This document shows positions 49,472-56,910 of a DNA stretch of 64,000 bases, in pieces. Below the pieces are notes generated by a model. That model saw only the letters and a program-made list of their open reading frames with translations. It did not search any database and had not been told where the DNA came from. Position numbers and translations under genes: made by a program. Position 1 is the stretch's first letter; every line of letters begins with the position of its first letter. This DNA is from Deltaproteobacteria bacterium (GTDB lineage Bacteria > Myxococcota_A > UBA796 > UBA2385), in the NCBI GenBank assembly GCA_018401435.1, contig JAGYJW010000036.1, forward strand, positions 1-64,000, written 5' to 3'.

Positions 49472-50836
49472 TCAATCCGGCAGCATCGGCTGACCGGGCA
49501 AGGCCCGCGCCCCCAGCCCCGTGCGCTGGGCAGCCATCTCGCGATCCAGGGGGGCCTTCCAAAAGGCCCGGTCTTCGAGAAGACGCCTTAGTGGTCCATC
49601 ATCAAGCACCAGCCCCGCCATCGGCCAGCGGTCCAGAATCGCCCGCGCCCGCACGATACAGGCCTGTCGGGTGGGGGCCCGCAGGCTGAGGGTGCCGCAG
49701 ATCTCGCCGGCCCGGAGCCGGTCTCCCGCGACGCCCGCCGCCGTCACCCGCACATCGTCGGGAAGGTCGGCAATGGCGTCCAGGACGCTGTCTTCGGCCA
49801 GAGGGAGCCGCAGGCTGATGCAGTGGCCCCGGGGCACGAGATCCGCCGGCTCCCACGCCAGATCGGCCCCGCCGGCCAGCCCCAGCTCTACCGCGACCAG
49901 GTCCACATCCAGGGATAGCTCTGTGGCCCCGTGCCAGGGGCGCAAGCCCGGGCGCAAGCCCAAGAACCAGGCCCGCTGGTCGGAGGTGAGCAGGAAGCGC
50001 ACCGAGCCCGAGCCTTGCCAGCCCAGGGCCTCGGCGATGCGCGCGGCGTCCCGATGCAGGGTGGCCCGCAGCGCAGGCGACAGGCCCGCCGCCGGCGACT
50101 CCACCAGCAGCCGGTCGGTGCCCGACCGCACGGTGGTCTCGCGGTCCGACAGGGTGGCCACCCGGCCATCGGCCCCCGCCAGCACCGGCACCTCGATCTC
50201 GCGGGCCGCCAGGACCAGGCGCTCGACCACCACCGGCCCCTCGGCCAGGATGTCGCCGACCTGCCCGGCCACCTCGTCCAGGCTGTCGATGCGCAAGGAG
50301 CGACCCGGGAGCCCCAGCGTGTCCACCGGCTTGAGCAGCGCGGGCTGACCGGCCCAGGCCAGCCAGGTCTGCACCTGGCTGCGCTCGCTGACCGGTTCGG
50401 AGCCAGGCACCAGCGGAATCTTCAAGCGCTCCGCCACCGCGCGCTGGGCCCCGCGATCGGCCACGGCCTCCAGCGCCCGCAAGGAGGGCCCCAGCCAGGC
50501 CATGCCGCTGCGCACCACCAGCTCTGCGGCGAGGGGGGAGCGCACCACGCCCTCCCAGCCGGGGTGAATGGCGTCGCAGCCAGCATCCACACCGGCAGAG
50601 ACCACCCGCTCGGGGTCGGGCCAGGCCGGGCCTTGCACCTCGGGCACCCACACGGAGTAGTCGGCCTCGTCCGGCCAGAGGGCCTCCGCGTCGGACTCCT
50701 GGATGAGCACCACGCTCTCGATGCCCGCGGCATGGGCTGTCTGGCTGATGCGCAAGGCGGCTTCGCCCCGGCAGGCCGCCAGCAACCGGAGGATGCGGCG
50801 TCCGGGTTCATCGGGCAGGGGGCGGCTGGCGCTCAT
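49472..50836 (-). CDS. degenerate biotin-carboxylase-like ATP-grasp protein
   Basis: 454 aa. The N-terminal and ATP-grasp folds follow biotin carboxylase (ILRLLAACRGEAALRI, AGCDAIHPGWEGVV), but the Gly-rich loop is DTLGLPGRSLR and the catalytic stretch FIEMNxRxQVEHPVTE reads FLGLRPGLRPWHGATE, losing the Glu, Asn and Arg needed for catalysis. It is probably a pseudoenzyme or has a different role. No biotin-attachment lysine motif is present. It follows rbfA by 31 bases on the same strand and may share its transcript. Confidence 0.75.
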   Translation of the reverse strand: MSASRPLPDEPGRRILRLLAACRGEAALRISQTAHAAGIESVVLIQESDAEALWPDEADYSVWVPEVQGPAWPDPERVVSAGVDAGCDAIHPGWEGVVRSPLAAELVVRSGMAWLGPSLRALEAVADRGAQRAVAERLKIPLVPGSEPVSERSQVQTWLAWAGQPALLKPVDTLGLPGRSLRIDSLDEVAGQVGDILAEGPVVVERLVLAAREIEVPVLAGADGRVATLSDRETTVRSGTDRLLVESPAAGLSPALRATLHRDAARIAEALGWQGSGSVRFLLTSDQRAWFLGLRPGLRPWHGATELSLDVDLVAVELGLAGGADLAWEPADLVPRGHCISLRLPLAEDSVLDAIADLPDDVRVTAAGVAGDRLRAGEICGTLSLRAPTRQACIVRARAILDRWPMAGLVLDDGPLRRLLEDRAFWKAPLDREMAAQRTGLGARALPGQPMLPD

Positions 50837-50930
50837 GGGGGCTCCCACCGACAGGTTGGGGCGGCGAACCCCATCGCGCGGCCCGGGCAGGATATCCGGT
50901 CCACCCGGTCGAAGCCCTGGATGCCGCCCG

Positions 50931-51704
50931 ATGCTCGCCCATCCCCCTGCCCCTCCCGACGCCGCCCCGCCCCTGGACCTCGTCCTGGTGGGCCCCGGCC
51001 GCCTGGGCCGCAGCGTGGTGGCGCTGCTCGCCGGGGGGCCGCACCGCCTGCGCATGGTGGGCCGCGGCGATCGCATCCCCGCCGCGCCGCTCACCTGGCT
51101 CACCGTGCCCGACCGCGAGATCGCCGCCGCCGCCGCCCTGGTGCCCCCCGGTGGGATCCTGCTGCACGCTTCGGGGGCTGCAGATCTCGGCGTGTTGGCG
51201 CCCCACGCCGAGACGGGGTCCTTGCACCCGCTGATGAGCTTTCCGGGGCCGGAGCTGGGCCTGCCCGACCCCCGCTTCGGGGTGCCAGCGGCCATCGCGG
51301 GCAGCCCCAGGGCCCGATCCGCCGCCCTTGCACTGGCCCAAGCCCTGGGTTGGACGCCATTTTCGGTGGATGGGGACCGCAGGCTCTACCACGCCGCTGC
51401 AGTGCTCGCAGGCAACTTCGCGACCGCCCTGCTGGCCGAGGCCACCCGCTGCCTCGCCGCCGCTGGCGTGCCCGAGGCCCAGGCCCCTGCCCTGCTCGCC
51501 CCCCTCGCCCTGGCCTCCATCCAGAATGCGGCCCAGGTGGGCCCCGCGCGGGCCCTCACCGGCCCGGTCGCGCGGGGCGACCATGCCGTCATCGCCGGCC
51601 ACCAGCAGGCCCTCACAGAGGCCGGCCTGGATGCCGAGGTGGGGGTCACCTACCGGGCCCTGCTCGAAGCGGCCCTCCGCCTGCGCAGCCCCCAATCGGA
51701 TTGA
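50931..51704 (+). CDS. DUF2520 / Rossmann-like oxidoreductase-like protein
   Basis: Protein of 257 aa. The N-terminal Rossmann segment LDLVLVGPGRLGRSVVALL and ILLHASGAADLGVLAPHAE, followed by SLHPLMSFPGP and a helical C-terminal dimerisation domain (YHAAAVLAGNFATALLAEA), match DUF2520 proteins, distant from ProC and 6-phosphogluconate dehydrogenases. Specific substrate unknown. Divergent from the biotin-carboxylase-like gene. Confidence 0.87.
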   Translation: MLAHPPAPPDAAPPLDLVLVGPGRLGRSVVALLAGGPHRLRMVGRGDRIPAAPLTWLTVPDREIAAAAALVPPGGILLHASGAADLGVLAPHAETGSLHPLMSFPGPELGLPDPRFGVPAAIAGSPRARSAALALAQALGWTPFSVDGDRRLYHAAAVLAGNFATALLAEATRCLAAAGVPEAQAPALLAPLALASIQNAAQVGPARALTGPVARGDHAVIAGHQQALTEAGLDAEVGVTYRALLEAALRLRSPQSD

Positions 51705-51934
51705 AGAAGTCGGCCACGTGTTCCGTACAACAGGAGGAGGCCCACCAATCGGGTTGGCCAAAGCTCCTGGAGGGCGCGATGCGAACCAACTCCCTCGACT
51801 TCGCCCGCGAAATCGGTTCGGACCTCGTCGCAGGCACCCAGCCTCAGCCGATCTTCGACGGCGCCAGCCCCAGCGGTTGCCGTCGCGGAGACCGGTGGTA
51901 TATTCCGACCGAAGCGGAACCGACCGGAGTCGAC
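51705..51934 (+). other. gap before the small conserved protein
   Basis: The 230 bases hold GGAGGAGG at 51733-51740, which has no obvious start within reach, and CTGGAGGG before an ATG at 51779. That ATG opens a frame continuing into the small gene at 51935, so the true start could be here. A short CCAA/TTGG repeat at 51745-51757 is weak. Confidence 0.3.
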
Positions 51935-52138
51935 ATGCTCGACGCCTACATCATCGATCGGATTCGGCGCGAGCGGGAGTCTCGGGACGTCGGGCTGCGC
52001 CTGCCGCTGCAGGTCGAGGTCCCGCCGCACCAGCCCCTGCCCGAAATCGACCGGCGCCGGCCCAAGGACGCCACCGAGGACGAGGGTCGCGAAGAGCGCG
52101 AAGAGCGCGGCGTCGCCATCATCGACTTCGGCATCTGA
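51935..52138 (+). CDS. small conserved-looking soluble protein
   Basis: Predicted 67 aa (or 119 aa from ATG 51779). MLDAYIIDRIRRERESRD opens a basic helix, followed by PLQVEVPPHQPLPEIDRRRP and an acidic stretch, ending in VAIIDFGI. GGAG lies about 6 bases before ATG 51935, and the shape and ending resemble small hypothetical proteins I recall in Myxococcota, but I know no function. It could interact with a larger partner through the hydrophobic C-terminus. Confidence 0.6.
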   Translation: MLDAYIIDRIRRERESRDVGLRLPLQVEVPPHQPLPEIDRRRPKDATEDEGREEREERGVAIIDFGI

Positions 52139-52197
52139 GGCGGGCGGGCGCCGCGCCCCGGCATTCCGGCGGGGAGGGTGATCGGGCGGACCCGGTC

Positions 52198-52215
52198 CAA
52201 GGTCCTCCGACCTTG
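52198..52215 (+). promoter_or_regulatory. hairpin in the rpmB upstream region
   Basis: CAAGGTC-CTCC-GACCTTG is a perfect 7-bp repeat with a 4-base loop. It overlaps the start of a possible -35, so it might act as terminator for the small gene or as an operator. Confidence 0.45.
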
Positions 52216-52241
52216 CCGCCACCAGGGCCTCGCGGTATACG
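52213..52241 (+). promoter_or_regulatory. possible rpmB promoter
   Basis: TTGCCG (52213-52218), a 17-base spacer and TATACG (52236-52241) form a sigma-70-like pair, about 115 bases before the rpmB ATG. Confidence 0.5.
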
Positions 52242-52353
52242 CCACGGGTTCAGCGTGCACCCCCGCTTCGGCTTCGGTCGAGGGCCCTGAGGGTCCCCGC
52301 TTCCCCGATTTCTGGGAGCCCTGCTGCTCCCCAAGACCTCTCGGAGTTTCGAT

Positions 52354-52590
52354 ATGGCACGCGTCTGCACGCTCACCGGCAAGCGCCCGAATGTGGCCAA
52401 CCGGGTCTCGCATTCCAATATCAAGACCAAGAAGCGGCAGCTGCCGAACCTCCAGACCCGCAAGATCTGGTTTGAGGAGGAGGGCCGCTTCGTGACCTTG
52501 AAGGTCTCGACCCGCGCGCTCCGCACCCTCAACAAGAAGGGTCTGGCCGCCTTCGCCGCCGAACAGGGCGTGGACCTCCGCGGCCTCTGA
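52354..52590 (+). CDS. rpmB: 50S ribosomal protein L28
   Basis: Large-subunit ribosomal protein of 78 aa. CTLTGKRPNVANRVSHSNIK, KKRQLPNLQTRKIWFEEE and VSTRALRTLNKKGL match L28. It stands alone rather than beside rpmG. A candidate promoter lies upstream. Confidence 0.97.
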   Translation: MARVCTLTGKRPNVANRVSHSNIKTKKRQLPNLQTRKIWFEEEGRFVTLKVSTRALRTLNKKGLAAFAAEQGVDLRGL

Positions 52591-52683
52591 TCGCCGCAGG
52601 GGTCCCCCACGGGGATCGCTGTGACCGCACCGCTTGGGGCTCCGCTGGCATGGCTGGCGGGGCCGCTTGCTGTTGGACCACCC

Positions 52684-54291
52684 TCAGCCGCTGCTCCGGC
52701 CTTCCAATGACCGCACCAGCCCCAACAGCTGGGCCGAGGTGAAGGGCTTCTGCAGATAAGGCCAGGGCCCCTTGGGGGTGTGGAGCAGCCCGCTGGTGAG
52801 CACCGTGCGCCCGCTCAAGGCCGGCCAGCGCTGGTCGATGATGCGCGCCAGGGCCTCGCCATCCATGCCCGGCAGGCGGTAGTCGGTCACGACCAGGTCG
52901 AAGTTGCCCAGGGCCAGCCGCTCCAGCGCCTCTTCGCCCGATTCGACGGTGACGATGCGGTGGCCCTCGGTGCTGAGCATCCAGCCCACCGCGTCGCAGA
53001 GCAGCTGGTCGTCGTCCACCACCAGCACGCTCAGGCGGCGGGGGGGATCGGCCACCGGCACGTCGGCTGCAAGATCCGGCAGGTAGACATGAAAAATGGC
53101 GCTTCCACCGTCATTTTCAGCGGTCAACCAGCCGCCGTGATCCTGGGCGATGGCCCAGGCGATGGCCAGGTGCAGGCCCAGGGCGGGGTCTACCTGGCGC
53201 CCGCAATAGGGGCTGCGCAGCTCGGCCAGCAGCTCCTCTCGCAGCACGCCGCCTTCGGCATGGACGCTCAGGCGCACGCCGCCCTCGGCGGGTCGGGCGG
53301 TCACCCGCAGGTGGCTGCCGGGGGGGCTGCCCTCCTTGGATTGCCGCAACAAGCCGCCCAGCAGCTGGCTGAGCAGATCGGGGTCCGCCCGCACCTGCAG
53401 ATCGCTGGGGCTCACGTCGATCTGCACCGATACCAGCCGCAAGCGAGACGAGCCGCTGTCCACCGCCTCGGCCAGGGCCGCCGCCACCGACAGCCACTGG
53501 CGCCGGGGGCTGGGCGGCACGGCAAAGGTCTGGAGGTTGCGCATCAGGCCGCTGATGCGCCCACATTGTTCGCGGATGATGGGCAGCTGGCGGAGCACCG
53601 CCGTGGGCACTGCGCCGGGCTGGGCCTCCATCAGCTCCAAGCGGCCCTGGATGACGGCCAGGGGGTTGTTGATCTCGGCGGCGACGCTGGCCGCCAGCCG
53701 CCCCACCGACGCCAGGCGGCGCTCGTGCAGGGTCTCCTGGTCGAGCTGGTGGCTGCGGGTGATGTCCCGCATCACGATCAGCCAGCCCTCGTCGGGCCGA
53801 GCGGCCACGGCAAAGCTCAGGCGCCGCCCGTCGGCCAGGGCGATGGCGGACTCGCCCGAGCCGGTGAAGCCGCTCCACAGCAGGGTGGTGAGGGCGGCGG
53901 CGCTGGCGGGATCCAGCAGGGCGGACAGGGTGCCGCCTTGCACCTCCTCGCGGCGCCGTCCAAAGAGCCGCTCGGCCGTCCGGTTGCAATCCGAGATGCG
54001 GCTGTCGGGGTCGATGGTGAGCACGGCGTCGGGGCTCTGGTCATAGAGCGCGCGGTAGTGGCCCGCGATCTGTTCGATGGCCCGGGTGCGCTGGCGCACC
54101 TCGTCCTGCAGCCCCGCGATGGTCTTGTGCAGGGCGAAGCGGTCGGCCCCGGCAGCGATGACGGGCCGCTCCACCCGGTCCATCAGCACCTCGATGGTGC
54201 GGTGGGCGGCGGCGAGTTCGGCCTCGAGGGCGGCCACCCGAGCCAATGCATCGGCCACCGCGGGGGACGCCAGGGGCGGGCCCTCAGCCAA
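52684..54291 (-). CDS. PAS-HisKA-like-receiver hybrid lacking the phospho-histidine
   Basis: About 535 aa: an N-terminal coiled coil, a PAS domain (ALYDQSPDAVLTIDPDSRIS), a HisKA-like domain in which AHEINNPLA has become AAEINNPLA (Ala codon at 53677-53679), an ATPase domain without a clear N-box (LLGGLLRQSKEG), and a C-terminal receiver that looks intact (VVDDDQ, VVTDYRLPGMDG, TSG, QKPF). So it cannot autophosphorylate in the usual way but may take phosphate on the receiver Asp. The start is uncertain: TTG at 54291 or 54315, overlapping the FIST gene end. Coupled to that gene. Confidence 0.8.
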   Translation of the reverse strand: MAEGPPLASPAVADALARVAALEAELAAAHRTIEVLMDRVERPVIAAGADRFALHKTIAGLQDEVRQRTRAIEQIAGHYRALYDQSPDAVLTIDPDSRISDCNRTAERLFGRRREEVQGGTLSALLDPASAAALTTLLWSGFTGSGESAIALADGRRLSFAVAARPDEGWLIVMRDITRSHQLDQETLHERRLASVGRLAASVAAEINNPLAVIQGRLELMEAQPGAVPTAVLRQLPIIREQCGRISGLMRNLQTFAVPPSPRRQWLSVAAALAEAVDSGSSRLRLVSVQIDVSPSDLQVRADPDLLSQLLGGLLRQSKEGSPPGSHLRVTARPAEGGVRLSVHAEGGVLREELLAELRSPYCGRQVDPALGLHLAIAWAIAQDHGGWLTAENDGGSAIFHVYLPDLAADVPVADPPRRLSVLVVDDDQLLCDAVGWMLSTEGHRIVTVESGEEALERLALGNFDLVVTDYRLPGMDGEALARIIDQRWPALSGRTVLTSGLLHTPKGPWPYLQKPFTSAQLLGLVRSLEGRSSG

Positions 54292-55477
54292 GCGTGACCC
54301 CGGTGCCCAACACAAGGCCAGCCAGCGTGTAATTCACCTGCAAGGGACCGAATTGCTCACCCAGGGTGGAGAAGCCCACCAGGGGCACACCCTCCAGGGC
54401 GCCATGCAGGTCCTTCAGGCGGCTGGGCGGGCACTGAATCAGCCGCCCGACACAGTTGAAGCCGAGGATGACCCGGGGCGGGCTGCCCAGCTGGGCGAGC
54501 ACCTCGCGCAGGCGGCGGCGGGTGGTCTCGACCACATCGCCCGCCAGGCCCACCCGCAGCACCATGCCCTCTTCCACCGCGCCGGCCAGGATGAGGTCGC
54601 TACCATCCAGACCCAAGAGCCCCCGCATATGCAGCTGCCCGCCCACCAGGAAGCCGAGCTGGCGCTCCAGGGCGAGGGTCTGCAGCCGGGGGCGGGCCAG
54701 CTCGACCAGGGGGATCTGCAGGAGCTCGGCGAGGCGGCCGGCCGCCGGCCGGCCATCCAGCTCGTGAATGCGGTGAAGGCCGGCAGAGGCGCCGGTCACG
54801 ACCGAGCGCTGCGCGGTGGCCTCGAAGTGGTGCACCGCGAATGTCCGGAAGGGCAGCCCCGGGTCCAGCAGCAGGATGGCCGCGGCCTCGCAGGCGGCGA
54901 CCCCATCGGCCCACACCCAGGTCTGGTGCAGGCGGTCGCCATCGCCGGCGCTGCCGCCCACCACGGGAATGCCCGGCGCGGCGTCGGCCAAGGCCGCGAG
55001 CAGGCGCTCTCCTCCCCCCACCAGGCCGTCGGTGAGGGTGATGAAGACCTGGCGGTCGGGCCGCAGCTGGGTGGGGGAGATGTCGGCAGAGGCGGCCAGG
55101 GTGCCGACGATGCGGGCCATGCGCTCGACGGCCAGCTCGGCGAGGTTGGGCACCAGGCTGACCGCCGCCCGCGCCGTACCGCCGATGGCCAAGGCCACCA
55201 TTCCCCCGCTGCTGAAGCCATCGGGGGATAGCTCGCCCGCGGTGGTGCAGCCTGCGGTGGCGCATCCGGGGAAGCGCCGGGCCACGCTCTCGGCCACGGC
55301 GGGGGCCGCGTGGCGCGGGCTGTGGAAGACCAGCACCAGGGCCGCCGCGCAGTGGGCCAAGGCGGCTTCAATCTCGTCGAGGGCGGCCTCGGTGTCGTCC
55401 AGGCTGCTCGCGGCCAGGGCGACCGGAGCGGCGCCCGATGGCGCGCGCTCTACCCCCCCATGGGCAAGCAGGGCCAC
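54284..55477 (-). CDS. FIST-domain sensory protein
   Basis: Sensor protein of 397 aa with FIST_N (ESVARRFPGCATAGCTTAGE, FITLTDGLVGGGERLLAAL, VVGGSAGDGDRL) and FIST_C (ELDGRPAAGRLAELL, ILGFNCVGR, PLVGFSTLGEQFGPLQVNYT). FIST domains bind small ligands such as amino acids and often feed signalling proteins. The start is GTG 55477. The next gene downstream is the hybrid sensor without its His, an appealing partner. Confidence 0.9.
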   Translation of the reverse strand: MALLAHGGVERAPSGAAPVALAASSLDDTEAALDEIEAALAHCAAALVLVFHSPRHAAPAVAESVARRFPGCATAGCTTAGELSPDGFSSGGMVALAIGGTARAAVSLVPNLAELAVERMARIVGTLAASADISPTQLRPDRQVFITLTDGLVGGGERLLAALADAAPGIPVVGGSAGDGDRLHQTWVWADGVAACEAAAILLLDPGLPFRTFAVHHFEATAQRSVVTGASAGLHRIHELDGRPAAGRLAELLQIPLVELARPRLQTLALERQLGFLVGGQLHMRGLLGLDGSDLILAGAVEEGMVLRVGLAGDVVETTRRRLREVLAQLGSPPRVILGFNCVGRLIQCPPSRLKDLHGALEGVPLVGFSTLGEQFGPLQVNYTLAGLVLGTGVTLG

Positions 55478-55480
55478 GGC

Positions 55481-55984
55481 TTAGAGCTTCACGCAGACCG
55501 CGTCGCCGACGACCTTCACGTCATAGGTGAGCAGTTCGACGTCGCCATTGGTCAGACAAGTGCCCTCGGCGAGGTCGAAGGACCAGCCGTGATAGGGGCA
55601 GGTGAGCACATTCCCGACCAATTCACCCTCGCCCAGGGGCCCACCGGCATGGGGGCAGGTGTTGGTGCAGGCGTGGAAGCCATCCCCGGTGTTGGCGACC
55701 GCGATGGCGGTGCCGCCGATGATGATCTCGGTGATCTTGCCGGGCTTGAGGGCCTCGCGGTGCAGCACGACCTCGTAGCCATCCGGCGGGGTGACGCCCC
55801 GCGGGGGCTCGGGCTTGAGCCCCAAGGAGGCTTCGGCCGGGCGGGGCGCGGGAGGATCGTCGTCGCGGGGGGCCGAATAGGAGGAGCCCGGCGAGGTGTC
55901 CACGGGGCCCTTGAACAGGCGCCGCCGGATGCCGGCCCGAAGCCCGTTTTCCCGCCCGACCAGCAGGGTGCGAAGGATGCCCAC
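55481..55984 (-). CDS. Rieske [2Fe-2S] protein
   Basis: 167 aa with a Rieske domain in its second half: CPHAGGPLGEG (CxH) and CPYHGWSFDLAEG (CxxH), the pattern of Rieske-type ferredoxins. The N-terminus has a basic region and a Pro-rich linker (PAPRPAEASLGL); no signal peptide is evident. It could deliver electrons to a dioxygenase or serve as a small ferredoxin. It lies 3 bases before the FIST start. Confidence 0.9.
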   Translation of the reverse strand: MGILRTLLVGRENGLRAGIRRRLFKGPVDTSPGSSYSAPRDDDPPAPRPAEASLGLKPEPPRGVTPPDGYEVVLHREALKPGKITEIIIGGTAIAVANTGDGFHACTNTCPHAGGPLGEGELVGNVLTCPYHGWSFDLAEGTCLTNGDVELLTYDVKVVGDAVCVKL

Positions 55985-56136
55985 GGATGCTCTCCCAGCG
56001 GCCAGAGGCCGGATGCCGACCCCCTGGTCATATCACGCCGGGCCGATCCCGCAGCGGCCCCCGCAGACCCCAGTCCACACGGGGCGGGCGCGGGGCGGTG
56101 CAAGGGCTATGATCGGGCGCCGCCCACGGAGCCTGA

Positions 56137-56805
56137 ATGATCCGCGACCGCCTGAAGTCCGCCGCCCGCAAGGCCGCCATCCGGCTGCTCAACATGGAAT
56201 TCGACACCCAGGACCGCGACCCCGCGGCCCGCGGCAACCCCGACGCCAGCCGCTATGATCCCGACAAGATCCCCCCGCTGGTGGACGGAGATGGCGACAC
56301 GCCCGGCCCCAACGCCAAAGAGGACATCGGCCGCCCCTGGGTCGCTGCCCAGCTGATCGGCGGGGTCGCCCCGGTCTTTGTGGACCTGCGCCCGCCCCAG
56401 GAGTGCATCGCCGGCATCCTGCCCGGCGCGCGGGTCGTCCCCAAAGACCTGCTCAAGCGCCGCCTGGACCTGCTCCCGGCCAAGGATGTGCGGGTCACGC
56501 TCTACGACCAGACCGGCGAGCTGGGCTCGGCCGAAATGGCGGCCTGGCTGCGGGAGCAAGGCTGGACGATGGCCCGCCGGTTGCAAGGTGGCTTCGCCGA
56601 GTGGATCGAGCACGACGAGCCGGTCGAGATCCCCGCCGTCCCGGCGGGCGGCGCCTTCAAGATCGGCGACTCGGTGCGGCAGCCCGATGGCACCCAGGCC
56701 TGGATCCTCGCGGTGGATGGCGATGCCAGCGCGCGCACCTACCGCACCTGGACCGAAGACGAGCAGGCCGCCGGCCCCTTCACCGCCGCCGACCTCGGCC
56801 GCTGA
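56137..56805 (+). CDS. rhodanese-like domain protein without the catalytic Cys
   Basis: 222 aa. Rhodanese fold: VAPVFVDLRPPQECIAGILP then VTLYDQTGELGSAEMAAWLR, in which the usual catalytic Cys of the C-x-x-G-x-R/K-S loop is Asp124. A C-terminal barrel-like extension (AFKIGDSVRQPDGTQAWIL) follows. Such degenerate rhodaneses are often regulatory or structural. The transglycosylase follows immediately. Confidence 0.8.
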   Translation: MIRDRLKSAARKAAIRLLNMEFDTQDRDPAARGNPDASRYDPDKIPPLVDGDGDTPGPNAKEDIGRPWVAAQLIGGVAPVFVDLRPPQECIAGILPGARVVPKDLLKRRLDLLPAKDVRVTLYDQTGELGSAEMAAWLREQGWTMARRLQGGFAEWIEHDEPVEIPAVPAGGAFKIGDSVRQPDGTQAWILAVDGDASARTYRTWTEDEQAAGPFTAADLGR

Positions 56806-56910
56806 GGCCCCCATGCGCCGCCGGGCCCCCTCCCTCCCCTGCTCCTGCTCGCGCTGCTGGCCGGGTCGCCGCAGCCGGCCAGTGGCCGAGGCGCCGCCGC
56901 CCCCGCCGAG

